A stretch of DNA of 26,138 bases from positions 1-26,138 of the IMG/VR virus record IMGVR_UViG_3300036861_000877, one strand, 5' to 3'. The notes beneath the pieces were generated by a model. The model was not told the DNA's origin and did no database searches. It was given only the letters and a program-made list of their open reading frames with translations. The position numbers and the translations under genes are program-made. Source of the stretch: a virus. Shown piece after piece: positions 5,364-13,210 of the stretch; positions within the stretch are counted from its first letter, which is position 1; every line of letters begins with the position of its first letter.

Positions 5364-5438
5364 ATGACCATCGAACGCGCGCTGACGATCGTGATCCTCG
5401 TCGTGCTCACCGTCTGGCTCGTGAACCGGCTCCTCTGA
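5364..5438 (+). CDS. 24-aa putative membrane micro-protein
   Basis: ATG 5364 with Shine-Dalgarno-like AGAGGGG (5351-5357) six bases upstream; stop TGA 5436-5438. The peptide has a short polar start (MTIERALT) and then a continuous hydrophobic helix (IVILVVLTVWLV) ending NRLL. A single-pass membrane peptide just before the packaging genes; function unknown. Confidence 0.5.
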   Translation: MTIERALTIVILVVLTVWLVNRLL

Positions 5439-5495
5439 TTACCCACGCCAACAATCCGGGTCGGGGAGAGATGCTGACTGTGAGAGTCGGGCGGC

Positions 5496-5804
5496 GTGCG
5501 GCCGCACAGAAAAACTGGCGGTGAGGTGGCGTCGCGTGGTTCGACGACGCGGCGCGGGTATGGGCATCGGTATCAGGAGGCGCGTCGTCGGATCCTCGGC
5601 CCGGCTGGTGGTGGTCTGCTCGCGAAGGATCCGGTGTGCCACTGGCGGGGTCCGCACTGCACGGGCGTGGCGACGACGGCTGATCATGAGCCGCCGATGT
5701 CGGTGGTCGGAGGTCCGCATCTGAATCTTGTGCCTGCGTGCGCGGTGTGTAACAAGGGTCGGTTCCGGCCGCCGCGTTCGCCTGGACCGTCGAGGGTGTG
5801 GTGA
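5496..5804 (+). CDS. HNH endonuclease
   Basis: 102 aa from GTG 5496, the first start after in-frame stops upstream. The HNH core is visible: a Cys before the first His (PVCHWRG), ADHEPP giving the first catalytic His, NLVPACAVCNKGR with the Asn and the second Cys pair (two zinc-knuckle Cys pairs are C48/C55-like and C-x2-C). HNH proteins beside the terminase in HK97-type phages are needed for cos or pac cutting together with terminase. A 17-codon frame (ATG 5471) with a better ribosome-binding site lies just upstream and overlaps it, possibly a leader. The stop overlaps the GTG of the small terminase (GTGA). Confidence 0.85.
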   Translation: MRPHRKTGGEVASRGSTTRRGYGHRYQEARRRILGPAGGGLLAKDPVCHWRGPHCTGVATTADHEPPMSVVGGPHLNLVPACAVCNKGRFRPPRSPGPSRVW

Positions 5805-6082
5805 CACGGGCGCCCTCGAATGTGAGGGCGGTGGCCCGGGCGGTGAGAGCGTTGGGTCTCGGGCCTGAGCATGATGCGTTGGTGGCATTGGCGCGTTCGT
5901 TGGCGGTGGCGGTCGACATGAGCCTGGAGCAGGACGCGGGGTTGTGGCGTGAGTATCGCCAGGCGCTAAAGGCATTGGCTGAGGCGGGTGTGTCCGGTGG
6001 CGATGACGGTGGAGCAGCAGCATTTCTCGTCTCGATCTCGACACCTCGCCGAGCCGAGATGGGCGACTCCGAGACGTCCTGA
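5801..6082 (+). CDS. Terminase small subunit (probable)
   Basis: 93 aa from GTG 5801, in a GTGA overlap with the HNH stop. All-helical sequence with LVALARSLAVAVD and LWREYRQALKALAEAG, a pattern frequent in small terminases of actinobacteriophages. It lies between HNH and large terminase, the usual place. It would recognise the packaging site on phage DNA and recruit the large subunit. The last ~80 bases are read in two frames because the large subunit starts inside it. Assignment relies on position and composition, not on a clear motif. Confidence 0.7.
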   Translation: MTRAPSNVRAVARAVRALGLGPEHDALVALARSLAVAVDMSLEQDAGLWREYRQALKALAEAGVSGGDDGGAAAFLVSISTPRRAEMGDSETS

Positions 6083-7478
6083 GCGGCTGTCGTTCGGGGA
6101 CGGCATTGTGGCGGTGGCCCGCCAGTTGGGGTCGCCGTTGATGGCATGGCAGGAGCAGGTCGCGCTCGTCGGCGGCGAGTTGGTTGAGCATCCGTCCGGG
6201 ATATTGGTGCCTGCGTATCGGGAGGTCGTGTTCACCGTTCCTCGTCAGAACGGCAAGACGCTGCTCCTGTTGGCGTGGGAGCTGCAGCGAGCGTTGGGTT
6301 GGGGTGCGGCGCAACGGATCGCGTACTCGGCGCAGACGGGTGCGGATGCTCGCAAGAAGCTGCTCGAGGATCAGGTGCCGGTGTTGGAGCCGCGCCGGCG
6401 ACTGTTGGGGATCCGGACGATCCGGCGTGCGAACGGGAGTGAGGCGATCGAATTCCGCAACGGATCGCGGATCGGCTTGTTGGCGTCGACGGAGGACGCC
6501 GGCCACGGCAAGACGGTCGATCTCGCGGTGAAGGACGAGCTCTTCGCCGATGCGGATGATCGTCGGGACCAGACGTTGGTGCCGGCCATGGCGACCCGGC
6601 CGGCCGCGCAGGTGGTGGCATGTTCGACGGCGGGTACCGACGAGTCGCTGCCTTGGAACGCGGCTGTGGAGCGGGGCCGCGCCGCGGTTGATTCGGGGCG
6701 GTCGACGGGCACCGCGTATTTCGAATGGTCGGCGGTGGCGGACGCGGATGCGGATGATCCGGCGGTGTGGCGGTCGGCTATGCCGGCGTTGGGTCTGACG
6801 ATCGACCTCGAGGTGGTCCGTCACGCTCGCGCGACGCTCAAGGACGGCGAGTTCCGGCGGGCGTTCATGAACATTCCGACCCGGTCGGAAGTTCGGGTGA
6901 TCCCCGCTCAGATGTGGACGGCGGTGTGTTCCGAGACGGCGGTGCCGGACGGCAGTCTGGTGTTCGGGTTGGATGTGAATCCGGAACGATCGTCGGGGTC
7001 GATCGCGGTGGCGTCACGAGCGTCGTTGCCGGTGGTGGAGCTGGTCGAGCATCGGGCGGGGGTCGGCTGGCTGATCGACCGGGCCGCCGAGCTCGACCGC
7101 CGGCACGGTCCGACCGAGTGGTGTGTGGATGGTTCGGGGCCGGCCGGATCGTTGATCGCCGATCTCGAGCGGGCCGGACTGAACGTCCGGGCGTTCTCGT
7201 TGAAGGAGCTCGTCGCCGCGTCAGCCGGGTTCTACGACGCGGTGATCCAAACCCGGATCCGGGTGCGAAGTCACGCGGCGTTGGATGAGGCGGTCGCGGG
7301 TGCGGTGCGCCGCACGGTTGGGGATGCGTGGGCGTGGGCACGCCGGTCGGCTTCGGTGAACGTGTCGCCGTTGGTGGCTGCCACATTGGCGTTTGCGGGG
7401 GCGCGTCTCGATGTGGAGCCAGCCGGTCCGGCCCGGGTGATCCTGCTCGACGACTACCTCGACGACGATGAGGAGTGA
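6003..7478 (+). CDS. terL: Terminase large subunit
   Basis: 491 aa from ATG 6003 (GTG 5988 would add five). ATPase: Walker A PRQNGKT (80-86), Walker B-like region TVDLAVKDEL (171-180) with acidic Asp178-Glu179, and a coupling motif ACSTAGT (206-212). Nuclease: FGLDVNPE with Asp324 and CVDGSG with Asp376, the acidic residues of the RNase H-like fold, plus a late acidic segment (ALDEAV). Length is normal for the family. It pumps DNA into the prohead through the portal and cuts the concatemer. It overlaps the small subunit by 80 bases, which indicates coupled translation. Confidence 0.93.
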   Translation: MTVEQQHFSSRSRHLAEPRWATPRRPERLSFGDGIVAVARQLGSPLMAWQEQVALVGGELVEHPSGILVPAYREVVFTVPRQNGKTLLLLAWELQRALGWGAAQRIAYSAQTGADARKKLLEDQVPVLEPRRRLLGIRTIRRANGSEAIEFRNGSRIGLLASTEDAGHGKTVDLAVKDELFADADDRRDQTLVPAMATRPAAQVVACSTAGTDESLPWNAAVERGRAAVDSGRSTGTAYFEWSAVADADADDPAVWRSAMPALGLTIDLEVVRHARATLKDGEFRRAFMNIPTRSEVRVIPAQMWTAVCSETAVPDGSLVFGLDVNPERSSGSIAVASRASLPVVELVEHRAGVGWLIDRAAELDRRHGPTEWCVDGSGPAGSLIADLERAGLNVRAFSLKELVAASAGFYDAVIQTRIRVRSHAALDEAVAGAVRRTVGDAWAWARRSASVNVSPLVAATLAFAGARLDVEPAGPARVILLDDYLDDDEE

Positions 7479-7481
7479 ACC

Positions 7482-7661
7482 GTGGTACGTGCGTTCGCTG
7501 CCATCGTCGGTTCGTTGCGGCGTGCCTGGCTCGTCGAACTCGCCGGCGCCGGGCTGCTGATCGGCGGGTTGTATGCAGCGTGGGGGACGGCGGCGGCGCT
7601 GATCGGCGGTGGGGTCGCGTTGTTGCTCAAAGCGTTCGAGCTCGATGTCGGTGAAGCATGA
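7482..7661 (+). CDS. Small two-helix membrane protein
   Basis: 59 aa from GTG 7482, three bases after the terminase stop and ending in ATGA overlap with the portal. Two hydrophobic segments (LAGAGLLIGGLYAAW and AAALIGGGVALLL) joined by a short turn, with a charged ending. It is just short of 60 residues. Small membrane proteins between terminase and portal recur in actinophages, but the role is unknown. Confidence 0.7.
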   Translation: MVRAFAAIVGSLRRAWLVELAGAGLLIGGLYAAWGTAAALIGGGVALLLKAFELDVGEA

Positions 7662-9142
7662 CGGTCCTCAAGAAGCTGGTCGGCGGTCAACGTACGGTGC
7701 AGGCGACGACCTGGGGGACCTGGCCGGGTGACATGCCGGCGGGCGCATGGTCGGGTGTGTCGTTGGACAGCGCCCAGTCGGTACAGCAGCTCCTCACCGT
7801 GTACGGCTGCAACCGGTTCATCTGCGACGGGATTGCCACACTGCCGGTCGATGCCCTGCGTGATACGCCGGCCGGGACACTCGAGGTCACCAAGCCGGGA
7901 TGGCTGATCCAGCCGACCATCGACCTCGACTTCATCGCTTGGGTTACTCAGGTCTTGACGTCACTGCTGCTCGACGGCAACGCGTACTGCTGGATCCGCC
8001 GGTCGCCGCTCGCGCAGATCGAAGAGCTCGTCCCGCTGAACCCGGCGAAAGTCAAGGTGACCCGCGAGCAGGGCACGCGCGTGTACCGGATCGGCGGTCA
8101 GCCGATCGACCGGTATGACCTGCTGCACATCCCGGCGGTCATGTTTCCTGGCGCTGAGATCGGCCTGTCGCCGATCGAGGCCGCGCGCCAGACGGTCGGC
8201 AAGGGCATGGCGACCGAAGAGTTCGCCGCCCGGTTCTTCGGCCAGGGCCTGAACATGTCCGGGGTCATCGAGACGCAGGACGACATCACCGACGAATCGG
8301 CCCGCGCGATGGCGAACACATTCGCCCGCCGCCACTCCGGCAAGACCAAATCCCATCTCCCGGCCGTCCTGACACGGGGCGCGAAGTGGACAGCGACCGG
8401 CGTGACGAACGAACAGGCCCAGTTCCTGCAGACCCAGCAGTTCACCGCGGCGCAGATCTGCGCGTTCCTGTTCCTCATCGACCCGACCGAGTTCGGTGTG
8501 TCGATGGACAAAGGATCCAGCGTCACCTACGCGAACCTCGAGCAGCGCAACGCCCGTAAGGTACAGGTGACGTTCCTGCCATGGATCATCCGGATCGAGA
8601 ATGCGCTGTCGAGTCTGATCCGCCAGTCGAACCGTTACGTGAAGTTCAACGTCAACGGCCTGTTGCGTGCCGATCTGTCCAGCCGATACGAGTCGTACAA
8701 GACCGGCATCGAGGCTGGCTTCCTGTTGCCGAACGAGGCGCGCGACTTCGAGGATCTCCCGGCGCTCGACGGCGGCGACAGTTTCCCGGCACCGGCAACA
8801 CCGCCGGCACCTACGACGAACAGCGCACCGGTGATCCACAACCATGTGCAACCAGCACAGGCACCGGTCGTGAACAACCGGTTCGAGATGCCACCGACAC
8901 CGGCGGCGACAGTACACAACCACGTCTCGCCACCGGTCGTGAACAACCGCTTCGACGTTCCGGTCCCCGAGGTGCATGTCGATGCGCCGATCGTCACGGT
9001 CGAAGCGCCGGCGGTGACGGTTGCCGCGGCGGAGATCCCGGCGCCGGTCGTATCGGTTCTGCCCGCCCCGGAACGTTCGAAGCGTCTCGAATACAACGAG
9101 CTCGGCGACATCGTCCGGGTCGTCGTCGAAGAGGGGGACTAG
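7658..9142 (+). CDS. HK97-type portal protein with repetitive C-terminal extension
   Basis: 494 aa. The body (about 1-370) has the HK97 portal features: VYGCNRFICDGIATLPV, LTSLLLDGNAYCWIRR, EELVPLNPAKVKV, LHIPAVMFPGAEIGLSPIE, and the crown/wing region FFGQGLNMSGVIE. The dodecamer forms the DNA channel and terminase dock. From about residue 385 the protein becomes Pro/Val/Ala-rich: HNHV and PVVNNRF each occur twice, then VxVxAP runs, ending RSKRLEYNELGDIVRVVVEEG. Similar C-terminal tails ending in an 'R-x-DIVRV' type strand occur in actinophage portals. The insert is probably flexible or beta-structured inside the head. Confidence 0.9.
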   Translation: MTVLKKLVGGQRTVQATTWGTWPGDMPAGAWSGVSLDSAQSVQQLLTVYGCNRFICDGIATLPVDALRDTPAGTLEVTKPGWLIQPTIDLDFIAWVTQVLTSLLLDGNAYCWIRRSPLAQIEELVPLNPAKVKVTREQGTRVYRIGGQPIDRYDLLHIPAVMFPGAEIGLSPIEAARQTVGKGMATEEFAARFFGQGLNMSGVIETQDDITDESARAMANTFARRHSGKTKSHLPAVLTRGAKWTATGVTNEQAQFLQTQQFTAAQICAFLFLIDPTEFGVSMDKGSSVTYANLEQRNARKVQVTFLPWIIRIENALSSLIRQSNRYVKFNVNGLLRADLSSRYESYKTGIEAGFLLPNEARDFEDLPALDGGDSFPAPATPPAPTTNSAPVIHNHVQPAQAPVVNNRFEMPPTPAATVHNHVSPPVVNNRFDVPVPEVHVDAPIVTVEAPAVTVAAAEIPAPVVSVLPAPERSKRLEYNELGDIVRVVVEEGD

Positions 9143-9508
9143 GTGCCGCACGTTTTCATCGATCAGGACAGCTATTACGACTGGGTGTTGACGCCGAAGG
9201 ATCGGGTGCCGCCGAAGGCTGTAGTGACCGATTCGCAGTTCGAGGGGATGGTGCTCGTCCGCACCCTCTACAACGAGCCCACGCGCACGGAAAGCCACAT
9301 CCCGGACGAGTTCTTGGCGCAGAACGCTGCTGACCGTGCCGCCGCCGGTCTCGAACCGGATCCCCTTGGCGTGCTGGTACGCCATTTCGCCGATGCCGTG
9401 ATGCCGGCGCATTGCCCGCCGGGCTCGGTACGCAAGGTCACGTCCCCCGACTTCCCGGAGCTCGGTAAGGCGCTCGACGCAGTATTCGCGACGAAGGCGG
9501 CAACATGA
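9143..9508 (+). CDS. Hypothetical head-region protein
   Basis: 121 aa from GTG 9143, directly after the portal TAG. Rich in aromatics at the start (DSYYDWVLTPKDRV), then a polar centre and a Cys/Pro segment (MPAHCPPGSVRK). No recognised domain. It ends in an ATGA overlap with the next structural gene. Position suggests a head-associated or assembly role; nothing else supports one. Confidence 0.68.
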   Translation: MPHVFIDQDSYYDWVLTPKDRVPPKAVVTDSQFEGMVLVRTLYNEPTRTESHIPDEFLAQNAADRAAAGLEPDPLGVLVRHFADAVMPAHCPPGSVRKVTSPDFPELGKALDAVFATKAAT

Positions 9509-10338
9509 GCGAGAGTACGGTCCTCGACGATCTGTGGACACCCGCTAAGACGCCGTTGTATGCGCCGTCGCGGGCCTTCACGTCGCTGTTCTCTAACCGG
9601 GTGCGGGACCGTCACGGACGACTCAAGCATGTGTCGCCGTGGCATCGCAACGTGCGTACCGACTCCGGTGACGATTGGCAGGCGATGATCATGGAAGGCG
9701 GCCCGGACGCCACCGGTTTCACCACCGCGAACGGTGCCGCCACCTCAGTCACCGCCACATCACTCACGACGGGGACGGGTTTCCCGACGACCGCCCGGAT
9801 CAACGGCGCGACCGGCGCGCTCGCAGGACGTTGGGTGGCGGTCGGGCCGAACTCGGCTGGCGCCGGTACGACGGTCATGGGGATCATCCTGTCGAATACG
9901 GCGACAGTCCTCACCGTCGAACGCTGGGTGACAGCCGCGGCACCCTTCACGACCGCCACCACTCCGAACGGGACCGGCACCTATCAGATCCTTCCGGGCG
10001 CCTGCCCCGCCTGGTACATGGGCCTTTCGACCACCGTCCAGTCCGGCACCGCGACAGACACCGTTCTCGCCGGCGAGCTCACCACTGGCGGCATGACCCG
10101 CATCCAATACACCACCCTGACCCACACGCTGGCGTCGGCGTCGTATTCGTTGGCGAACACCTTCACGGCGTCCGCGACGAACACGATCAACAGCGAGGCG
10201 ATCTTCACGGCGCAAGGCACCGCCGGTGTGGGTGCCGCCGCGACCTCCGGGGTGATGGTGTTCGAGAATGCGGAGCCGAACGCCCCGACCCTCGTCTCCG
10301 GTGACACACTCGCCCAGACGGTCTCGGTATCGTACTGA
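9505..10338 (+). CDS. Putative virion structural protein, Thr/Ala/Gly-rich
   Basis: 277 aa. The first ~65 residues are charged and basic (SNRVRDRHGRLKHVSPWHRN); the rest is very rich in Thr, Ala and Gly with few charges, typical of beta-structured virion proteins such as fibres or decoration proteins. Phrases like TTGTGFPTTARINGATG and TLTHTLASASYSLANTFTAS recall surface-exposed beta-strands. Located between portal and protease, unlike the common order. Family not recognised; a minor head or fibre protein is the likeliest reading. Confidence 0.72.
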   Translation: MSESTVLDDLWTPAKTPLYAPSRAFTSLFSNRVRDRHGRLKHVSPWHRNVRTDSGDDWQAMIMEGGPDATGFTTANGAATSVTATSLTTGTGFPTTARINGATGALAGRWVAVGPNSAGAGTTVMGIILSNTATVLTVERWVTAAAPFTTATTPNGTGTYQILPGACPAWYMGLSTTVQSGTATDTVLAGELTTGGMTRIQYTTLTHTLASASYSLANTFTASATNTINSEAIFTAQGTAGVGAAATSGVMVFENAEPNAPTLVSGDTLAQTVSVSY

Positions 10339-10347
10339 GCCCTGGCA

Positions 10348-10575
10348 ATGACGACCTGGACGAAGACGACAACCAGTAGCCGGATCATCTATGACAACGG
10401 TGCCGGTCACCGCTATGTCGTCCACACCGACTGTCTCACGGCCGAAGGCGTCGATCATTGGCATGCCGAAGAATCCTTTCCATGGGATCAAGATGCGGCG
10501 GGCCGGGCGACGGTGGGTGGCATCACGTCATGGTGGGAGGAGTACGTGGTCGGTCTCGGTGACACGATCGCCTGA
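10348..10575 (+). CDS. Small hypothetical protein
   Basis: 75 aa from ATG 10348, nine bases after the previous stop. Trp-, His- and acidic-residue-rich (HWHAEESFPWDQD, SWWEEYVVGL). No known motif is visible. It lies inside the structural operon between two putative structural genes. Ribosome-binding site is weak. A four-codon ATG frame (10577-10588) lies between its stop and the next start. Confidence 0.58.
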   Translation: MTTWTKTTTSSRIIYDNGAGHRYVVHTDCLTAEGVDHWHAEESFPWDQDAAGRATVGGITSWWEEYVVGLGDTIA

Positions 10576-10591
10576 GATGAGTCGATAAGCG

Positions 10592-12325
10592 ATGGCGTAC
10601 GCGAGCCCGACGAACACACTGTTCCCTGCCCCTTCTGTTGTCGGGTATGGCGCGAACAACCGGAAGCTCCAGGACACGCAGCTCGGCGCCCACGATGATC
10701 AGACGAAAGCCGACTACGGCACCGCCGGCGCGACGAATCCTTGGATTCTCTGCAAACCGCAAGCCTCGAACTCGACCCGTCAGGCGGACCCTCCACCCAC
10801 GACTGGCCAGGATTTCGGGTACGACGCGCTGCAAGCCGACATGAACGTCAGCGGTGTGAACGGTGCCCTATCAACCGACGCCCGCTGGCTGACCGGCGAC
10901 CGGACGTTCCATCTGAGCCTCAACAACTCCGCCGCCGATGTGGCACCCGGCGCGGGTGTCTGGCAGATCAAGGTGATGGAGTTCAAACGGGACTCGGCGG
11001 GGGCTCTCACCAACCTCAGCGTCACCGCGAAGGACATCCCGCTGACGGCCGGGAACCTGCCGGTCGGCAACATCGCGATGGACATCACGGTCACGACCGA
11101 CATCTCGGCGACCAAGTTCGAGGTCGACGAGGTCTACTACGTCGAGTTCTGGATGAAAGGCCAGGGGTTAGCGGTCACGGGCCGTAACGTCGCGCTCGGT
11201 GCCGGTACCGCTCCTGCGGTCGGCGGACAGGCCACGTCGTTCGCCTGTTCGCTTCGCATCGCGTTCCGACGTTCACCGACGACAGAGACAACGGCGACGC
11301 AGCCGGCCGCCGCTACGGTCAGCCGTGTCCTCGTGCTCGGCCGCACACGTACCGAAACGCTGACTGTCGCCGAGACGGTCACCCGGATCTACAACGGATC
11401 TCGCACCGTCACGGTCACGACGCCTACACAACCCACCGCCGATACCATCACTCGAGGCGGCTCAGGATTCAACCGTTCACCTAGCGCCGAAACGGTCGGG
11501 CCCGCGGCGGACACTGTCACACGCATCTACGGTGCGGTACGCAGCCGAACCGAAGCATTGACGCCGAGCGAGCTCATCACCCGCGTGTTCACCGGTGCCC
11601 GTACGGTGACCGAAACTGTCGGTACCGCGGCAGATGTCATCAGCCGGATCGTCAACTTCCCGCGGCTCATCACCGTGACGGTCGGCGCCGCAGCCGACAC
11701 GATCGCCCGAGTGTTCTCGGGTGCCCGGACCCGAACCGAAACCGTCGGTCCGGCCGCCGACACGGCGACCCACACGTTCACCGGGGCTCGTACGGTCAGC
11801 GAATCCTTGACTGCCGCCGACACAATTGCCCGCGCGTTCATCGGTGCCCGGACCGCCACCGTGCCGCTGAGTGCCGCGGCAGATGTCGTCACACGGCTCG
11901 TCACGTTCTTCCGGACCCGTACCGAGACGCTGTCGCTCAGCGACACGGTCGCGCGGGTCTTCACAGGTGCCCGGACCCGAACCGAGACAGTCGGTCCGGC
12001 CGCAGATTCCGCCACCCGGATCCTGACCGCGAACCGAACCATCGGCGAAGGGCCGGGCGACTATCCGCTCAACGACGGAGCTCGTGCCATCGCGGGGATC
12101 GTCAAAGACGAGGACACCGGCGCCGCCGTCTCCGGCGTGACCGTCTACCTGTTCCGTACCTCCGACCTCCAATACGTAGGTCGCAGCACCGTCACCGACG
12201 TCAACGGGAACTATTCGTTCCCGCGCGACACCGGCGACAGCAACACCTACTTCACGGTCGTGGCAACAGATGGCGGGGCACCCCCCCGCCATGGCATCTC
12301 CGACCAGGCACTCGTCCCGGCCTAA
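10592..12325 (+). CDS. Tandem-repeat structural protein with C-terminal carboxypeptidase-regulatory-like domain
   Basis: 577 aa. Residues 1-240 look like a beta-rich virion domain (ADVAPGAGVWQIKVMEFKRD, VDEVYYVEFWMKG). Residues about 245-485 are about a dozen tandem units of 20-21 residues with pattern R-T-x-T-E-T-V/L-x-x-A-A-D-T-V/I-x-R-x-F-x-G. Residues about 495-577 form a beta-sandwich like carboxypeptidase-regulatory or SdrD-B domains (GIVKDEDTGAAVSGVTVYLF, DVNGNYSFP). The layout (anchor, repeat shaft, end domain) is that of a fibre. Ser/Thr content makes it a conceivable glycan acceptor. Start context lacks a good Shine-Dalgarno. Family not recognised as a whole. Confidence 0.75.
   Translation: MAYASPTNTLFPAPSVVGYGANNRKLQDTQLGAHDDQTKADYGTAGATNPWILCKPQASNSTRQADPPPTTGQDFGYDALQADMNVSGVNGALSTDARWLTGDRTFHLSLNNSAADVAPGAGVWQIKVMEFKRDSAGALTNLSVTAKDIPLTAGNLPVGNIAMDITVTTDISATKFEVDEVYYVEFWMKGQGLAVTGRNVALGAGTAPAVGGQATSFACSLRIAFRRSPTTETTATQPAAATVSRVLVLGRTRTETLTVAETVTRIYNGSRTVTVTTPTQPTADTITRGGSGFNRSPSAETVGPAADTVTRIYGAVRSRTEALTPSELITRVFTGARTVTETVGTAADVISRIVNFPRLITVTVGAAADTIARVFSGARTRTETVGPAADTATHTFTGARTVSESLTAADTIARAFIGARTATVPLSAAADVVTRLVTFFRTRTETLSLSDTVARVFTGARTRTETVGPAADSATRILTANRTIGEGPGDYPLNDGARAIAGIVKDEDTGAAVSGVTVYLFRTSDLQYVGRSTVTDVNGNYSFPRDTGDSNTYFTVVATDGGAPPRHGISDQALVPA
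11335..12045 (+). repeat. Coding tandem repeats, 60-63 bp period (first protein)
   Basis: About 12 degenerate units. The best-conserved pair, 11720-11760 and 11966-12006, is nearly identical over 41 bases, indicating fairly recent duplication; others keep the protein pattern only. Confidence 0.8.
12270..12292. other. 9-bp perfect hairpin within a coding region
   Basis: ATGGCGGGG (12270-12278) is inverted at 12284-12292 (CCCCGCCAT) with a five-base loop; it contains a run of seven C. It lies near the end of the repeat-protein gene, 33 bases before its stop. Confidence 0.6.
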
Positions 12326-12334
12326 GGCGGCCCG

Positions 12335-13210
12335 ATGCCGCAACACCCCGACGTCTTCATCTCCACGCGGCTGACATCGAACGCAGCCGACGTCCTCATC
12401 TACACGTCCTCAGCCGGGACCGGCACGAACTACGCGCGAACCGTCACCGAGACTGTCGGTGCCGCGGCCGACACGGTCACGAGAGTGTTCGCGGGTGCGC
12501 GGACCACTACGGAGACGCTCGCCGCCGCCGAGACCATCTCGCGTGGCTTCATCGGCTCACGCACCGTTACCGAGACCGTCTCGTCGTCGCAGACGATCAC
12601 CCGCGCCCTCATCACGGCCCGAGCGAACAGCGAGTCCGTCGCCGTCAGCGACACGGTGTCACGCGTCTTCGCCGGTGCCCGCACAATCAGCGAGACCGTC
12701 TCGCTGTCTGAATCCATCGCGCGGGTCCTCGTCCTCGCCCGCACTCTCTCCGAGACGCTCACCGCGACCGACACGGTCAGCCGTCTCGTGTCCGGTACCC
12801 GAACCGTCACGGAGCTCGTCACCTTCGCCGAGACCGTCACTCGACTGTTTGTCGGGGCGCGGACAATCACCGAAACCGTCGGCCCGGCGGCCGACACGGT
12901 CACCCGTCAAATCACACCGGGTGCGGGGCAAGCGGAATCGTCGAGCAGCGCATCTGGCCGACTTCCGTATCCGCTCGGCCGAGCTGTACGACTGCCGGCG
13001 AAGTTCAAAAAGCCGCTACCTGAGGATGAATGGTTCAAGGTCAAAATCGACCTCGAAGCCAGGGAACTGGCCATCCTCGAGCGAGCAAAACGGCAGACCC
13101 GCGTTCGCGCCAGGCTGCACCGGCGGCGCACCATCACCAATCTCGTCGCATGCGGCGCATTGACGCCCATGTCATCGCCTGCGTCGGACTTTGAGGAGCC
13201 ACCAACATGA
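12335..13210 (+). CDS. Second tandem-repeat protein with basic helical C-terminus
   Basis: 291 aa from ATG 12335. After about 34 residues come eight 20-residue units (about 35-197) of the same RTxTETVxxAADTVTRVFxG pattern as the preceding protein, showing common descent. The remaining ~90 residues differ: a Ser-rich linker, Pro/Lys segment (RLPAKFKKPLPEDEWF), and a basic helix (LEARELAILERAKRQ, then RARLHRRRT) that could attach to DNA, head or another protein. It ends in ATGA overlap with the protease. Probable fibre/decoration protein; exact role unknown. Confidence 0.75.
   Translation: MPQHPDVFISTRLTSNAADVLIYTSSAGTGTNYARTVTETVGAAADTVTRVFAGARTTTETLAAAETISRGFIGSRTVTETVSSSQTITRALITARANSESVAVSDTVSRVFAGARTISETVSLSESIARVLVLARTLSETLTATDTVSRLVSGTRTVTELVTFAETVTRLFVGARTITETVGPAADTVTRQITPGAGQAESSSSASGRLPYPLGRAVRLPAKFKKPLPEDEWFKVKIDLEARELAILERAKRQTRVRARLHRRRTITNLVACGALTPMSSPASDFEEPPT
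12436..12920 (+). repeat. Coding tandem repeats, ~60 bp period (second protein)
   Basis: Eight units in register with those at 11335-12045, each starting with an Arg-Thr-like dipeptide and ending with an Arg plus hydrophobic/Gly motif. Confidence 0.8.

Noticed and set aside
5439-6824. 461-codon minus-strand frame, very Arg/Pro/His-rich
   Set aside because: Antisense shadow of HNH and terminase genes whose motifs are unambiguous.
7961-9541. 526-codon minus-strand frame
   Set aside because: Antisense shadow of portal and following gene; Arg-rich, no motif.
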